64,000 nt of DNA from Aplectana chamaeleonis (lineage: Eukaryota; Nematoda; Chromadorea; Rhabditida; Cosmocercidae): positions 529,501-593,500 of the forward strand of contig JAPDOI010000431.1 of NCBI GenBank assembly GCA_029168955.1, read 5' to 3'. Numbering within the stretch: the stretch's first letter is position 1; each line of letters begins with the position of its first letter. A program made the position numbers and the translations under genes. Positions 10,500-21,044 of this stretch are shown here, in pieces. The notes under the pieces were generated by a model. It was not told the DNA's origin. It saw only the letters and a program-made list of their open reading frames with translations, and did not search any database.

Positions 10500-10740
10500 G
10501 AATTCATTCAATCATACAAATTTATTCGACTTTCGATATTCTTTCATTCATTCGAATTTTTTCGACTTTCAATATTCTTTCATTGGATTTCTGAACATTA
10601 TATTACTCGAACTTCATTCGTTCGATAGAGAGGAAAAACGGAATTATACGACATTCATGCATTCGTAATAGACAATCAAACATACTCATTCAGTCGTTCA
10701 TTCGAAAATTCTGAAGTGGAATATATTCATCCATACATTC
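10500..10740. repeat. ATTC-rich degenerate simple repeat, second tract
   Basis: TTCATTCGAATTTTTTCGAC-like words repeat irregularly, as at 9400-9725. Confidence 0.55.
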
Positions 10741-10770
10741 GGTTCGTCAAGTCAAAAAGCGCAAATAGTA

Positions 10771-11395
10771 ATCTACCGTAAGCTGTCGGAAATCGATAAA
10801 GCGACATCAAATTCGTGTTAAACCCTCCTAATAACCCCTAGAGAAACATTTTGAGCCATGTCTAGCGTAGAATTGCGGAAATCGTCAAATGGAGCGTTTT
10901 TCCCTCAAACTTTACGCCGATTGGAAACCTTTAACAAATTAGACTAATAAACATCAGATTCGTTATTAGCACACCAAATAATCACCTGCGAGTATATTAA
11001 CTCAAATCTAGAACATCATACTTACACGCTTTCGGATCCTCCTAATTGGTAGAAGTTAACGAATAACCAACATCCGTACAAGTCGAAAACGATATCAGTC
11101 TACTCAAAGTTCGAGAAATGTGACTTCACCCAAACTTTGTCCAGAAGGTTACTTCGGGCTCCGAACACGATTATGAGGTCCGTTTCCAGGTTCTGGAAAG
11201 ATTACTGAGTATTTCGAAAGGTACAGAATGTACGAAAAAAAAACGATCTTCTTGAGCTTGCAACTTATTTGAACCAGCAGCTCGGGGCAGCATGCTGAGC
11301 AGTTTTACTATGCTAGATGCCCATGAGATACCAAGGAATAAAGTTGGTTTTCGCAGATGCGTTTACCGCTCTGAACACTTAAGTTGTTTGAATGT
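10771..11395 (+). repeat. Dispersed repeat family G, copy 1 (keeps an empty TTAA site)
   Basis: Collinear with 13600-14730 in long blocks (AGAGAAACATTTTGA, TTCACCCAAACTTTG, GCAGATGCGTT). Position 10997-11000 is a single TTAA exactly where copy 2 carries the family C element, so this copy is the paralogous empty site. It may itself be part of a large non-autonomous element. Confidence 0.75.
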
Positions 11396-11842
11396 AGGGA
11401 GAGGTTAGTTGGTCACCAACGCACTATCGTGATGATGTATGGAATCCCGTAAAAAGAAGCCGGTTGTCTGTCAGTCATGCAGCAAGACTTAGCAGGAAGT
11501 CCTGCCACTACACATTGAAAAGCATTTACGAATGTGAATGGAAGTCGAATGTGTGGCGCATCCGCGATGGGATTGGTCAACGTCAAAAACCTTACTTTTT
11601 CACTTCGGAGAGGTTACATGTGGTGCACACGGTTTTCAACGTTTTGAAAGTCTTCTGCTCCGAACACACAAAACAAGGGCAGAAGGGGGATGGGTAGGAA
11701 AGTTAATGCTTCAGGAAGTTTTCAAAAAAAAATTGAAGTACGAGGATTTTGAGGAGCAATCTTTCTAGTACATTATACCTCGCACGCTTAGCTGCGCGAG
11801 GCCCTCAAAAAATTAGACACGGTTTCTTTCGCGTGAGATCTT

Positions 11843-12261
11843 CCGGCAGGCAATGGTCGCGATGGAAAAAGTTGTTGAGAAAACCATGACAATCAGATTG
11901 GTTCGCAAACGGCTAAAAGACTATGAAGGTTACAGGGCAAGAAACGGGCTATAGTTAGAATTATAAAGTTACTAAGTTGATGATTCGTGCACACGTGCAC
12001 ATCTCCGCCCAAAAAGAACGGAGTCTTATACGTGTATAGTCAAAATTCATTGACATTCATTGGTAGAAATAAATTCAAATTCAGCTAATAAAAGCAGTTG
12101 AACAAAGAAAACAAGCACTTCATTCAAGTTTTGAATAGATGGGGACAGAAATATTCGAGCTGGCCAGTCCGAAAGAATCTAGCAGTTAATTAAATCTCGA
12201 CTTTAAGCAAGCTGATGTGTTTGATACTAGAGGCCATCGAAGTCCATTATATGGTAAGGGC
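11843..12261 (-). mobile_element. TTAA element family B, first part, split by a hAT-like insertion
   Basis: Matches family B (for example 21535-22080) in the same orientation, with shared words CGTGCACACGTGCAC and GAACAAAG..AAGCACTTCA. It breaks at 12261 and continues at 15164 after the 2.9-kb hAT-like insertion, reading GGCTCGTCCACCATAAAAAGAC as other B copies do. The outer left end is decayed (CAGGCAATGGTCGCGATGG). Confidence 0.75.
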
Positions 12262-12596
12262 CAGGGTCAGGAGTGGCAATGGGATCAGTCGGTGCAGAGT
12301 GCGCCCCTCCCCCTCCCAGCGGGTGGCTCGTTACAGCGCCCCCCCTCCGTGAGCGAAAATTCTATTTTTTCTCATTATTTCTCTGCTTTCTTTTTTTCGA
12401 TTTTTTTATATATATAAAATTATCAATATTTTCCTTGTTTGATGGCTCGTTCTCGGTCCAATGAAGAGCTAGAGGTCTAAAACTCGGTCTATGAATAGTA
12501 CCAGTGAAACGCTTCAAAATAAACCCCACGTCAAGAGTATCCGCTAGTAAAAGTTTTTTTGTCAAGTCCGAAAAAAAAACTCGAGAAATAATTCCC

Positions 12597-12840
12597 TGGG
12601 TACCAAAAAGGTAGGTCCCAAAATGTTGGCAATGTCCCAAAAATCATCTCTGTATAGGTGAAAAATGATATTTTCTTTGACTTTCACCACCTCTGGACTA
12701 TGATCACCTTAGGGAATTTTTTGGTACCATAAACGTAGGTCCCGAAATGCTGCAAAAGTTTCAAAAATCATTTCTCTATAAATAAGAAAACTGCTTTTTC
12801 CGACCGTGACCACCTCCGGACTTGGTACAATTTGGATCCT
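12597..12840. repeat. Tandem duplication, ~122-bp unit, two copies
   Basis: GGTACCAAAAAGGTAGGTCC at 12599 and the related GGTACCATAAACGTAGGTCC at 12722 start two similar units that also share TTTCAAAAATCATTTCTCTAT-like and CACCTCTGGACT blocks. Confidence 0.7.
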
Positions 12841-13599
12841 GGTAGGGTGAAGCATATCAGCACGACACCCAGGGAATGAGATTTTGCGGGCAAACAGACA
12901 GTAGGATAGAAAACGGTTTCGTCTAAATCGCACATGTCACACCTTTATGTCACACTCACTTTTTTTCTACCTGTGAGGTGAAATACGTAAACTTTTACGA
13001 GGAGTCACCATATCAAATCATTTTGTAAACCAATTTCAAGAGGTTTCAAGAGGAGCGCATTGCGCGGATTATGAATAGCCAGTTCACAAGCGGTAGTGAC
13101 TTTCTAATTCTCACAACAATAGATCATCCAATTTTTTTGCTCTCTGAAAAAGATCGCTAGCTAACAAGGGAAGTGTTAGGAGTGGTAAACACATCTGCAA
13201 AAACGACTAGTATCGTTAGTACCTCTTGTGGCTCAATATAAAAACTCCCACTCAGAGCTGCAGGTTCGAGCAAGTTATGAGCATATTTCATGCTTCTTGA
13301 AAAGGCAATTTCGAAAAGGCCATCGGGCATTTTTTCGAAAGTTTCAAAAATTTTTCTCGGATTTTGAGCAAAACTTGTAAATAGGGGTAATCTAGGGTGG
13401 AGATCACGAATCCAGAGTCCGTTTGTCGAAACTCTGACGTTTAATGTAGGTTACGCTAGGTATCATGTCATTAAGAGGGCAAAACCTACACAAGTGTTTC
13501 GAAAATCGACCAACGGACGTTTAATTCGTATTCACCACACCGAATAACCACGGCATCCAAATTTTGAGAAGAATCTGAGATTTCGACCAAACTACCGTG

Positions 13600-14730
13600 A
13601 ACCCACCGTAATCTACCGTAATCTGCCAAAAACTCCATATTTGTGTTTAGCCCTCCAAATAACCCATAGAGAAACATTTTGATCCATTTCTACCGTAGCG
13701 TTCCGGAAGTCGTCAAAAGCCGCGAATTGCCATCAAGTTTTCGCGCGATGGGAAGCTTTGGACGAATCAAGTCGTAAACATTGAAAAATCGGCAAGTAAC
13801 CCCAAATTTCGTGACCAGCGCCTCAAATAACCCACCTGGGAGGATTTTAAAAGGAAGCAGACACGCTTGAAAAAGTTGTTGAGATAACCACGTTTCTGAA
13901 GTCGCATGGCTCCTAGTAGACTGCTCACGCCGTTGGAAGCGTCGAAAACGAGTCAAAACTACTAAATTTCAGCAATGCAAATCGAAAAATTTCTGCAACT
14001 CCGCTCCTAAGCTTCTGCAACCGCGCCCCAAAATACAAACTCGTCTAGATTGATAGTACTAATACGGTCCTTTTGGCTGGTTTTTGATATTTCCAACGAG
14101 ATTAACGATCCAGTACAGGCTGTAAGAGTATATCGGCTTCTCTATCTCAACCATTTTGTTGCTAATATTCGCTGTTTCAACCGCGCACTTTAAAACTCGT
14201 CCACTTTCACCTGATAACAAAATAACCGTTATTCCTCTATTTGCACACAGTTTTCGTTCATTTCTTCGTCAGTTCTCAATACAACCAGCTCCAAGCCTTT
14301 AATTTATGTCATAAAATCGACACTGTTTTTGAGCGTGTCTGCTGCCTTTAAGTCAAATCTGGAACTTTTTCCCTACAACGCTTCCAGAGCCCTGTAATTA
14401 TTATAAATGATAACCCAACCAAAAGTCTGTCCAAAACGCTGTCAATCTGGGCAAAGCTTGGAAAACGTTCCTTCACCCAAACTTTGCGCAGGTGGGCAGT
14501 TTTGGGCGTTGAACACATTTTTGAGGTCCCCTTCCGGTTTTTCCGAAGACTAATGCGCTTTTTGGAAAGTACGAAAAGCACAAACAACGACTTTTTCAAG
14601 CTTGTAACTTCTTGGAACCTGCAATTCAGGGCGGGATACTGCGCAGTTTAACTATTGACACAACATATACTACCGACACTAATCGTTTTGGCAGATGCGT
14701 TCACCACTTTAAACACTTCCGTTGTAAGTT
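13600..14730 (+). repeat. Dispersed repeat family G, copy 2, split by a family C element
   Basis: Homologous to 10771-11395. It is interrupted at a TTAA by the element 13857-14351; after removal of the insert and one TTAA, the two sides join as in copy 1. Confidence 0.75.
13857..14351. mobile_element. TTAA-flanked MITE, family C, copy 1
   Basis: TTAA at both borders; ends AAGGAAGCAGACACGCTTGA and GAGCGTGTCTGCTGCCT are inverted repeats. Copy 2 (15312-16074) is the reverse complement with an extra 275-bp insert. The empty target is preserved at 10997-11000. Confidence 0.88.
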
Positions 14731-15163
14731 TATTTACAATAGAAGCAAAATAACTACAGAAGCAATGGAAAAATTCTTGTCTGGGGATTTGTGGTTTCTC
14801 CTTTTTGCACTTCTTATTGTTGAAATGTATACATATTGCATCACTTCCGTATTTGAACAAGCAAATGAAAAGTGCATGGCTATTTATACTTAACTACAAC
14901 TTTTTAGATGAAAATTGCTATTCGTATGTTCACATTTTGGGGGCCAAAATTGAGAAAAAAATAGAAAATCTAGATAAAGGCGAATACGAGCTTGAGAATC
15001 TAAAAAGAAATATGGGAAACCGAAAGTCCTCGTGAGCGGAGTAGATCATGATTTTTACTACCACACGACACAATTTCGCCCCCCTCCCAACCTGCGAAGT
15101 CTGCCAAACAGCGCCCCTACCCCCCTCCAACACTGGGATTATCCCAGTGTAGGCTTGACCCTG

Positions 15164-15315
15164 GTTTGGGCTCGTCCACCATAAAAAGACACAAAAAAAT
15201 TGGGGCTGTTAATTTGACCCAAAATAGGGTTTCTTTCGCAATCTCCGTCATATAGGTCCTACTACTCTAAATCTAGAATGGCGTTCAATGAAGGAAAGTA
15301 GACAAGCCTATTTAA
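15164..15315 (-). mobile_element. TTAA element family B, second part
   Basis: Continuation of 11843-12261 beyond the hAT-like insertion. It ends at the TTAA that also starts the family C element, lacking about 17 terminal bases of the usual B end. Confidence 0.7.
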
Positions 15316-16074
15316 AGGCAGCAGACACGCTCAAAAATGGTATCGATTTTTCGACATAAATCAAAGGTTTGGGGCTATACTCTGTTTATCTTGAATTGCA
15401 CAAAACACGGTCCGCCAATAGTCCTCTAAATGGCCCGCTAGTACCGTAGTGTACGTCCACGACGCGTTCTCGGCAGACCCGGGTGTGCACCCGGTGTGCA
15501 GAGCAATCGATTCGTCAATGCCGTCACTCGGCCACCCACCCTGCCACCCGTGTCTGCCGAGAACGCGTCGTGGACGTACACTACGGTAGTAGCGGGCCAA
15601 TTAGAGGACAATTGGCGGACCGTGTTTTGTGCAATTCAAGATAAACAGAGTATAGTTGTATTGGGAACTGACGAAAAAAAAAACGAACGAAAACTGTGTG
15701 AAAATGGAGGAATAACGGTCATTTTGTTATCAGGTGAAAGTGGACGAGTTTTACGGCGCGCGGTTGAAACAGCGAATATTAGCAACAAAACGGTTGAGGT
15801 AGCAAAGCCGGTATACTCCTACAGCCTGTACTGGAACGTTAACCTCGTTGAAAGCATCAAATACCAGCCAAAGGGACCGTATTAGTACTATCAATCTGGA
15901 CCAGTTTGTATTTTGGGGCGGGGTTGCAGAAATTTTTCGATTTGCATTGCGTAAATTTAGTAGTTTTGACTCGTTTTTGACGCTTCCAACGGCGTGAGCA
16001 GTCTACTAGGAGCCATGCGACTTCAGAAATGTAGTTATCTCAACAACTTTTTCAAGCGTGTCTGCTGCCTTTAA
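15312..16074. mobile_element. TTAA-flanked MITE, family C, copy 2 (with nested foldback)
   Basis: TTAA at 15312-15315 and 16071-16074; ends AGGCAGCAGACACGCTCA and AAGCGTGTCTGCTGCCT. Reverse complement of copy 1 except for the TA-flanked insert at 15378-15652. Confidence 0.88.
15378..15652. mobile_element. TA-flanked foldback MITE inside family C copy 2
   Basis: Arms of about 125 bp (TACTCTGTTTATCTTGAATT outer end; CGACGCGTTCTCGGCAGAC inner) are close to perfect inverted repeats. TA flanks lie at 15376-15377 and 15653-15654; family C copy 1 shows the uninterrupted site (TG there). The 129-codon plus-strand frame 15496-15885 runs through this palindrome and is not a gene. Confidence 0.87.
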
Positions 16075-16097
16075 TCGTGACCAGGGCCATGCGTAAT

Positions 16098-16225
16098 TAC
16101 GAATTACGAATTACGATTCACGAATTACGGGCATATTCGGCAATTTTTTACGATTTACGATTTACCAAATTTCGGCCCAAAATCGTAACGAATCGTAACA
16201 AATCGTAAGAAATCATGAAAATGTG
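16098..16225. repeat. AATTACG-type heptamer repeats
   Basis: Repeated AATTACG, then CGTAACGAATCGTAACAAATC words. A matching set lies at 20425-20465, near the other end of the presumed hAT-like element, and probably represents subterminal repeats. Confidence 0.6.
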
Positions 16226-16525
16226 GTTGAGGGAACAATGTAAGCTTGTAGTACAGGGTATAGATGAGTTAACGACTTCTTTCAAATTCCTGACATTCGA
16301 CTAATCTTTCGAATTTCAATTTCCGCTGCAACCATACCCCAGCATTCCCAGCCGGGTGTAGTCAGCTGAACGTCGGACATGGTGAAATGTAAATGATGAT
16401 AACGAGATTCAAGTATGACTGACCGCTCCGCTTCTCTCAGTGACCACCTCAAATTTATTATTGAGTTCCAATAATTCTTTGTTCCATATGCGAGCCAGGT
16501 CGGTGGAGCCGAGTTCCACAGTTAC

Positions 16526-16807
16526 TTGTCTCCATGGAATGCTCTCGCCCCCATGATAAACGGCGGGAGACGCAGACATTTGGTGGAGCTACTGTCTATA
16601 TCGGAGCCAAATTTCGGCCGCTGTTGCAACACGCAGTGCAATCAGATTCGTGCTGGATTCACGAGGTCCTGGCACGGAAAAAAATCTTCGTCCCAGCACA
16701 AATATGTTTAAGCTGCAGGTTGTAAAAGCGGCCGTTTGCAACTGTGGACAGGAATCCCACCGATGCATATATTAAATATGGGGTTTGGCCCGAAATACCT
16801 GGCTGGC
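16526..16807. other. No gene recognised
   Basis: Two overlapping short frames (61-63 codons) and no recognisable motif. Treated as non-coding interior of the surrounding element. Confidence 0.3.
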
Positions 16808-17256
16808 TTAAAGGCAGGGTTAGCGATAAAAACTAATTTTGAGCTCTCTCCAAAAGAAAATAGATTTGGCCGCAACAAAAGTAAAAGTAAGTGAAAAAAT
16901 CAGGGAAATCTCGGGAAAAACGCTCAAAAACAACGTATAAGGGCTATTTACCGGTGTCGGCCGGCCCCCTAATCAACGCGATTTTCATTAATGCTTCCTT
17001 ATCCGACATCTACTGTGCTGTTAAAGTAGTCAGTAGTCTCCAGAAATGTTCAGAAATTACTTTGGAAGCAAATTAAAAGTTGACAAAACAGGCTTTTACA
17101 CAATCTCGACAATTGGGGGCGGGAGGACACCAAGCCATAACTTGCTCCTGAGCGTTTTTCGTCCAATTTTTTACTTATTTTCACTTTTGTGATGGCCAGA
17201 TCTACCATTCCATAAGGATAGCACAACAACCGATTTTATCGAGAACCCTGCCTTAA
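16808..17256. mobile_element. TTAA-flanked MITE, family F (chain element 1)
   Basis: TTAA at 16808-16811 and 17253-17256; ends AGGCAGGGTTAGCGATAAAA and TTATCGAGAACCCTGCC. The right TTAA is shared with the next element. Confidence 0.85.
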
Positions 17257-17602
17257 AAGGAAGTGTTCACGATGATTTTCGTTTCCGAGTTTTTCACATA
17301 AATCAATGAGTTGGCCTCCAAGTGTTACCCAAATTACGAAGAAACGGCGAGAAACGCATTAAAACGTCGTATTTCATTGACATTATTCTATAACATGAAT
17401 TAGTTTTCCGGTTGAATGAGCGTGTTCATGGTGGTTGTCACCGGTGGAAAATTGGGTGAATCGAAAATTGAAGGATATTTTATGCAGAGCAGGACTAGTT
17501 AGGGCCCTAAGAAAAGAATAGAGCAATAGAGAGTAGAGAATTGCAAAGGACGGGTCCACAAAAGTTTTCATTGTCGCAACAAACACTCCCCGTGATACTT
17601 AA
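17253..17602. mobile_element. TTAA-flanked MITE, family D, right end decayed (chain element 2)
   Basis: Starts TTAAAAGGAAGTGTTCACGA at a TTAA shared with element 1. Internal words (AGTGTTACC..AAATTACGAAG, AGGACTAGTTAGGGCCCTAA) match copies at 43277 and 43911. The right terminus is truncated and meets the next element at TTAA 17599-17602. Confidence 0.75.
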
Positions 17603-18203
17603 AGGCATCGTACACGATGAAAACCATATTTGGGTTTTTGATGTTTTCGTGTTGTACTATCCCTATAGTGACTAACGGTAGCAAAACGCCCTCTCAAAAA
17701 CGTAAACTTTTTAAGAAAAACCCATTTTTAGAAAGTTCATAGCAAATTTGAATTTCGCGCCGGCATCAACTTGTGATAGCTGCGCAGAGAATGCAAAGAA
17801 CAGTTTTACGCTTCGTTCCTTGGCGCAGCGTTGGATGCAATTCATCGAGGATGCCGCTCAACTACGACTCCAGCGAAATTAAAATGGGCTACCCACCTGC
17901 TGCGTCCAGTGCTGCCGGCTGCTTTCGATCGATGCCGAATTCGAAATCGACTGGCGCGTGTATTGCGCCCTACGACGCGTCAAGGCACGCCCGCCGTCAG
18001 CAACCCAGGAGTTTTGTTCCTTGTAACAACGGATCGACCCCAAGGCCGGCCCCCCAAACCCAGGAAGCCATTTTGAGGTAAGCGAATCTTCACTCAGTGA
18101 CGGTTTTGTAACTCCAAACTTTCTGAGTGACATTGTCATGGCCCACTAGTCCGAATGAAAGCATAAACCCAAATTCGGTTTTCATCGTGGACGATGCCTT
18201 TAA
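17599..18203. mobile_element. TTAA-flanked MITE, family E (chain element 3)
   Basis: Ends AGGCATCGTACACGATGAAA and TTTCATCGTGGACGATGCCT are almost perfect inverted repeats; TTAA borders are shared with neighbours on both sides. The 102- and 81-codon frames inside have no recognisable content. Confidence 0.85.
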
Positions 18204-18744
18204 AGGCAGTGGTCGCGCTCAAATATGCTCGTCTTCTTCTCCTCTCTAAACCCTTTTCTGGGTATAGAGTATTAGAACCTATAAGAAAAAATCGCGAAAA
18301 AATAGCAGTTCTGGGCCAAATTCGAAGCCTGAACTTTCTTGTCTTTTGATGGTGGACGAGTCCACCCCACATCATCGGCATCCATGATCTCTAGTATCAA
18401 GAACATCAGCTGGCTTGAACTTGAATTTCAATCAATGAACCATTGAATTTATGTACCCATCTAGTAAAAACATTGACTGAAGTGCTTGCTTTCATTGTTC
18501 AACTGTTTTATAAGGTAAATTTGCATTTAATTCTTCCTCTGAGTGTCGATGATTTTTGACTGCTGGGCATCAGACTGTGATCTTTCTGTGCACGTGTGCA
18601 CGAACTGGAAATTTAGGGTCTTAATAACTCTAATTCTAGCCCGTTTTTCACCGCGCTACCTTCGAAGTTTTTGAGCTGCTTTATATCTAAGCTGATTTTT
18701 GTAGTTTTTTCAATAACGTTTTTCATCGTGACCACTGCCTTTAA
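18200..18744 (+). mobile_element. TTAA-flanked MITE, family B (chain element 4)
   Basis: Ends AGGCAGTGGTCGCGCTCAAA and TTTCATCGTGACCACTGCCT. About 545 bp, the same size as copies at 18884, 21535 (reverse) and 23705. It contains the palindromic word GTGCACGTGTGCAC. Confidence 0.88.
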
Positions 18745-18887
18745 AAGGCGTGCTGATACTTAAGGATTTCGGGTACTTCCGGTGCGTTTTTCTCAATTTC
18801 TGCGTCATTTTAGTCCTACCCGGGGGCCACTTAGTCAATATATAGAATAATCTCAAAATTGAAGATTATCGTGAACACTGCCTTTAA
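18741..18887. mobile_element. TTAA-flanked MITE, short family D derivative (chain element 5)
   Basis: Only about 147 bp between shared TTAA sites. The right end ATTATCGTGAACACTGCCT is intact, while the left end (AAGGCGTGCTGATACTTAAG) is an internally deleted D end. It matches part of 43911-44060 in reverse. Confidence 0.75.
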
Positions 18888-19428
18888 AGGCAGTGGACGC
18901 GATCAAATATGCTTGTCTTCTTTTCCTCTCTAAACCCTTTTCTGGATTTCGAATAGTAGGACCTACGAGAAGAAATCGTGAAAAAACCGCTGTTTTGGGT
19001 CAAATTAGAAGCCTGAACTTTCCTGTCTTTTGATGGTGGACGAGCCCACTCCATATCATCGGCATCGATGACCTCTTATATGAAGAACATCAGCTGGCTT
19101 GAAATTGAATCTCAATCAGTGAACATTGACTCATCTAGCGAAAACATTGACTGAAGTGTTGCTTTCATTGTTCAATTGTTTTTATTCGGTTAACTCGCAT
19201 TTAATTCTTCCTCTGAATGTCGATGATTTTTGACTGCTCGACATGAGACTGCGATTTTTTTGGTCGGAGCTGTGCACCTGTGCGCGAACTGGCATCATTG
19301 GGCCTTGGAAACTCTAATTCTAGCCCGTTTTTCACCGTGCTACCTTCATAGTTTTTCAGCTGTTTTCGATCTAAGCTGATTTTTGAAGTTCTTCCGAGGA
19401 CGTTTTTCATCGTGACCACTGCCTTTAA
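18884..19428 (+). mobile_element. TTAA-flanked MITE, family B (chain element 6)
   Basis: Second B copy in the same orientation as 18200-18744 and collinear with it; ends AGGCAGTGGACGCGATCAAA and ATCGTGACCACTGCCT. It starts in the TTAA that ends element 5. Confidence 0.88.
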
Positions 19429-19738
19429 TTTAAAAAAGAGGTTGAAACCCAATATACACTTCATTGCACAACTTCACGAAGAATTCGATAACAACCTTCA
19501 CCACGCATCCATTTCGAGCGGTTCAAAAGTTACAAGCAAAAAAACTGGTATTTCGTGAACTTGAATTTGCTGAAGGATCGGGAAAATCCTTTTCTGACTT
19601 GAAAGCACCAATCCACGAATAGTTTTATGGGGATTTCCGATACAACTTTTGGCAGATGTTTATCCCCAAAGGCAATTAGCTACGATAGGAAAAGTGGTAA
19701 ATTCTCGTTGAACCTCGGCATTAGAACAAAATTGTTGA

Positions 19739-20083
19739 CGTTGACTGCAGCTTTGCACGAGGTGGTATCAGGCTTTATTCGACTGACGTTTTGGTGGTTC
19801 GCCTTCTTCAGATTCTGAAAAAGTCAAATTCAGTTATGAAAATACGCGATCAAACGCCGTAGCGGTAAACTCTCTACAGAAATTCGACTCCGAAATGTCC
19901 AAACTGATATTATATGAGTTTGGAAACTTCGGAGTCGAATTTCTGAAGAGGGTCAACCGCTACGGCGTTTGATCGTGTATTTTCATAACTGGATTTGGCT
20001 CTTTCAGAATTTGGAGAAGGCGAAACTGTCGAAACGTCAGTCGAATGAAGGCTGAAACCACATCGTGCAAAGCTGCAGTCAAC
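19739..20083. mobile_element. Foldback element
   Basis: Long imperfect inverted repeat: GTTGACTGCAGCTTTGCACGA on the left pairs with TCGTGCAAAGCTGCAGTCAAC on the right, and the inner arms CTACAGAAATTCGACTCCGAA / TTCGGAGTCGAATTTCTG flank a short loop at about 19905. Confidence 0.82.
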
Positions 20084-20504
20084 AGTATCAGTTTGAAACA
20101 TTTTAACAAAAAAGTATGGCGGCAGAGTTTTAACTTTTGAAAAAATTGAAAAAGATTATAAAATGTTATTGCAATTGAGATTTAAAGCAAATTTTAAATG
20201 CGAATGAGAAGAAGTCACAAACATAGAGGGTATAACAACGGCATGGATCCTGAAGAGACTTTCGCTTGTATCCCACGTACATATGTATACTCAATTTTTG
20301 TACTGCTCAAAACATTGTTTTCTGAAACACAATCTCGAAGCTTTTCCCATGTGGGAACACCTCGTCTGGAATGCTTAGGTGTTTCCACATCGAATGGGGT
20401 TTGGGTTATGTGTTCGCTTATCACTAATTATCAGTTACGAATTACGAATTACGAAATTACAAAATTCAGTTACGCACAGCACTGATCGCGACCACTGTCT
20501 TCGA

Positions 20505-21044
20505 AGGCATCGTTCGCGCTGGAAACCACTTTCCCATTTTCAGGCTCAATTTCATAAAGGAGCCCAATAGACTGAACTCTGGCGCGTCAAGATTATGAGA
20601 TTAGAAGGGATGGAGAGAAGAATCCGCCACCAGTTCTCAGCAGTCATCCACCACTTTTTGACAGAATGTTAATGCGGTGAAAGAATGTTGATGCGGTCGT
20701 CAAACAACTTGAAAACAGTTACGGCATAAACTGCACATGCAGAAAACCTTCAAAAATGACAGTGACGTGGTCTCCAAAGGCAAAAAAGTTTCAAAACCGA
20801 TTTTGGAGCGGACTGTGAATTCAATTTTACAGTGTGTTGAGGCCGACATTCCTTTACGAATGAAGGTTTCTCATTGGCTCTTTCCACATTTTCGTTCGAT
20901 AAAGAGGCCAAGCTACGCATAAACATCGCACACTCAAATTAGAGTGTAGCACCAACTTTGGACCACACCTTTGTTTGAGAATCTTCTTAGCCAGACGATC
21001 TCTCTTCTTCTTTAAAACCTTCGAAATATGAAAGGAAGTTCATG
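20505..21044. other. Remnant of a TTAA-type element end and non-coding DNA
   Basis: GAAGGCATCGTTCGCGCTGG directly after ACTGTCTTC at 20500-20530 looks like another abutting pair of TTAA-type ends. The rest holds only short frames. Confidence 0.4.

Larger units (their letters stand above)
12262..15163. mobile_element. hAT-like non-autonomous element, 2.9 kb, with nested insertions
   Basis: Ends CAGGGTCAGGAG (left) and GGCTTGACCCTG (right), with degenerate 8-bp flanks GTAAGGGC and GTTTGGGC. Family B sequence continues across the removed insert, which supports both borders independently. Subterminal regions are C-rich (GCGCCCCTCCC type). It contains a 122-bp tandem duplication, repeat G copy 2 and a family C element, but no transposase. 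Confidence 0.7.
16082..20484. mobile_element. Possible hAT-like element, 4.4 kb, packed with TTAA elements
   Basis: Left end CAGGGCCATGCGTAATTACG and right end CGTAACTG-type complement (TTACGCACAGCACTG) are imperfect inverted repeats that both run into CGTAATT heptamer-rich DNA. The 8-bp flanks ATCGTGAC and ATCGCGAC differ at one base. Because ATCGTGAC also resembles the ends of TTAA elements, the duplication could be coincidental. No transposase is seen inside. Confidence 0.5.

Noticed and set aside
15496..15885. 129-codon plus-strand frame
   Set aside because: Runs across the TA foldback and family C element, both non-coding in the sister copy.
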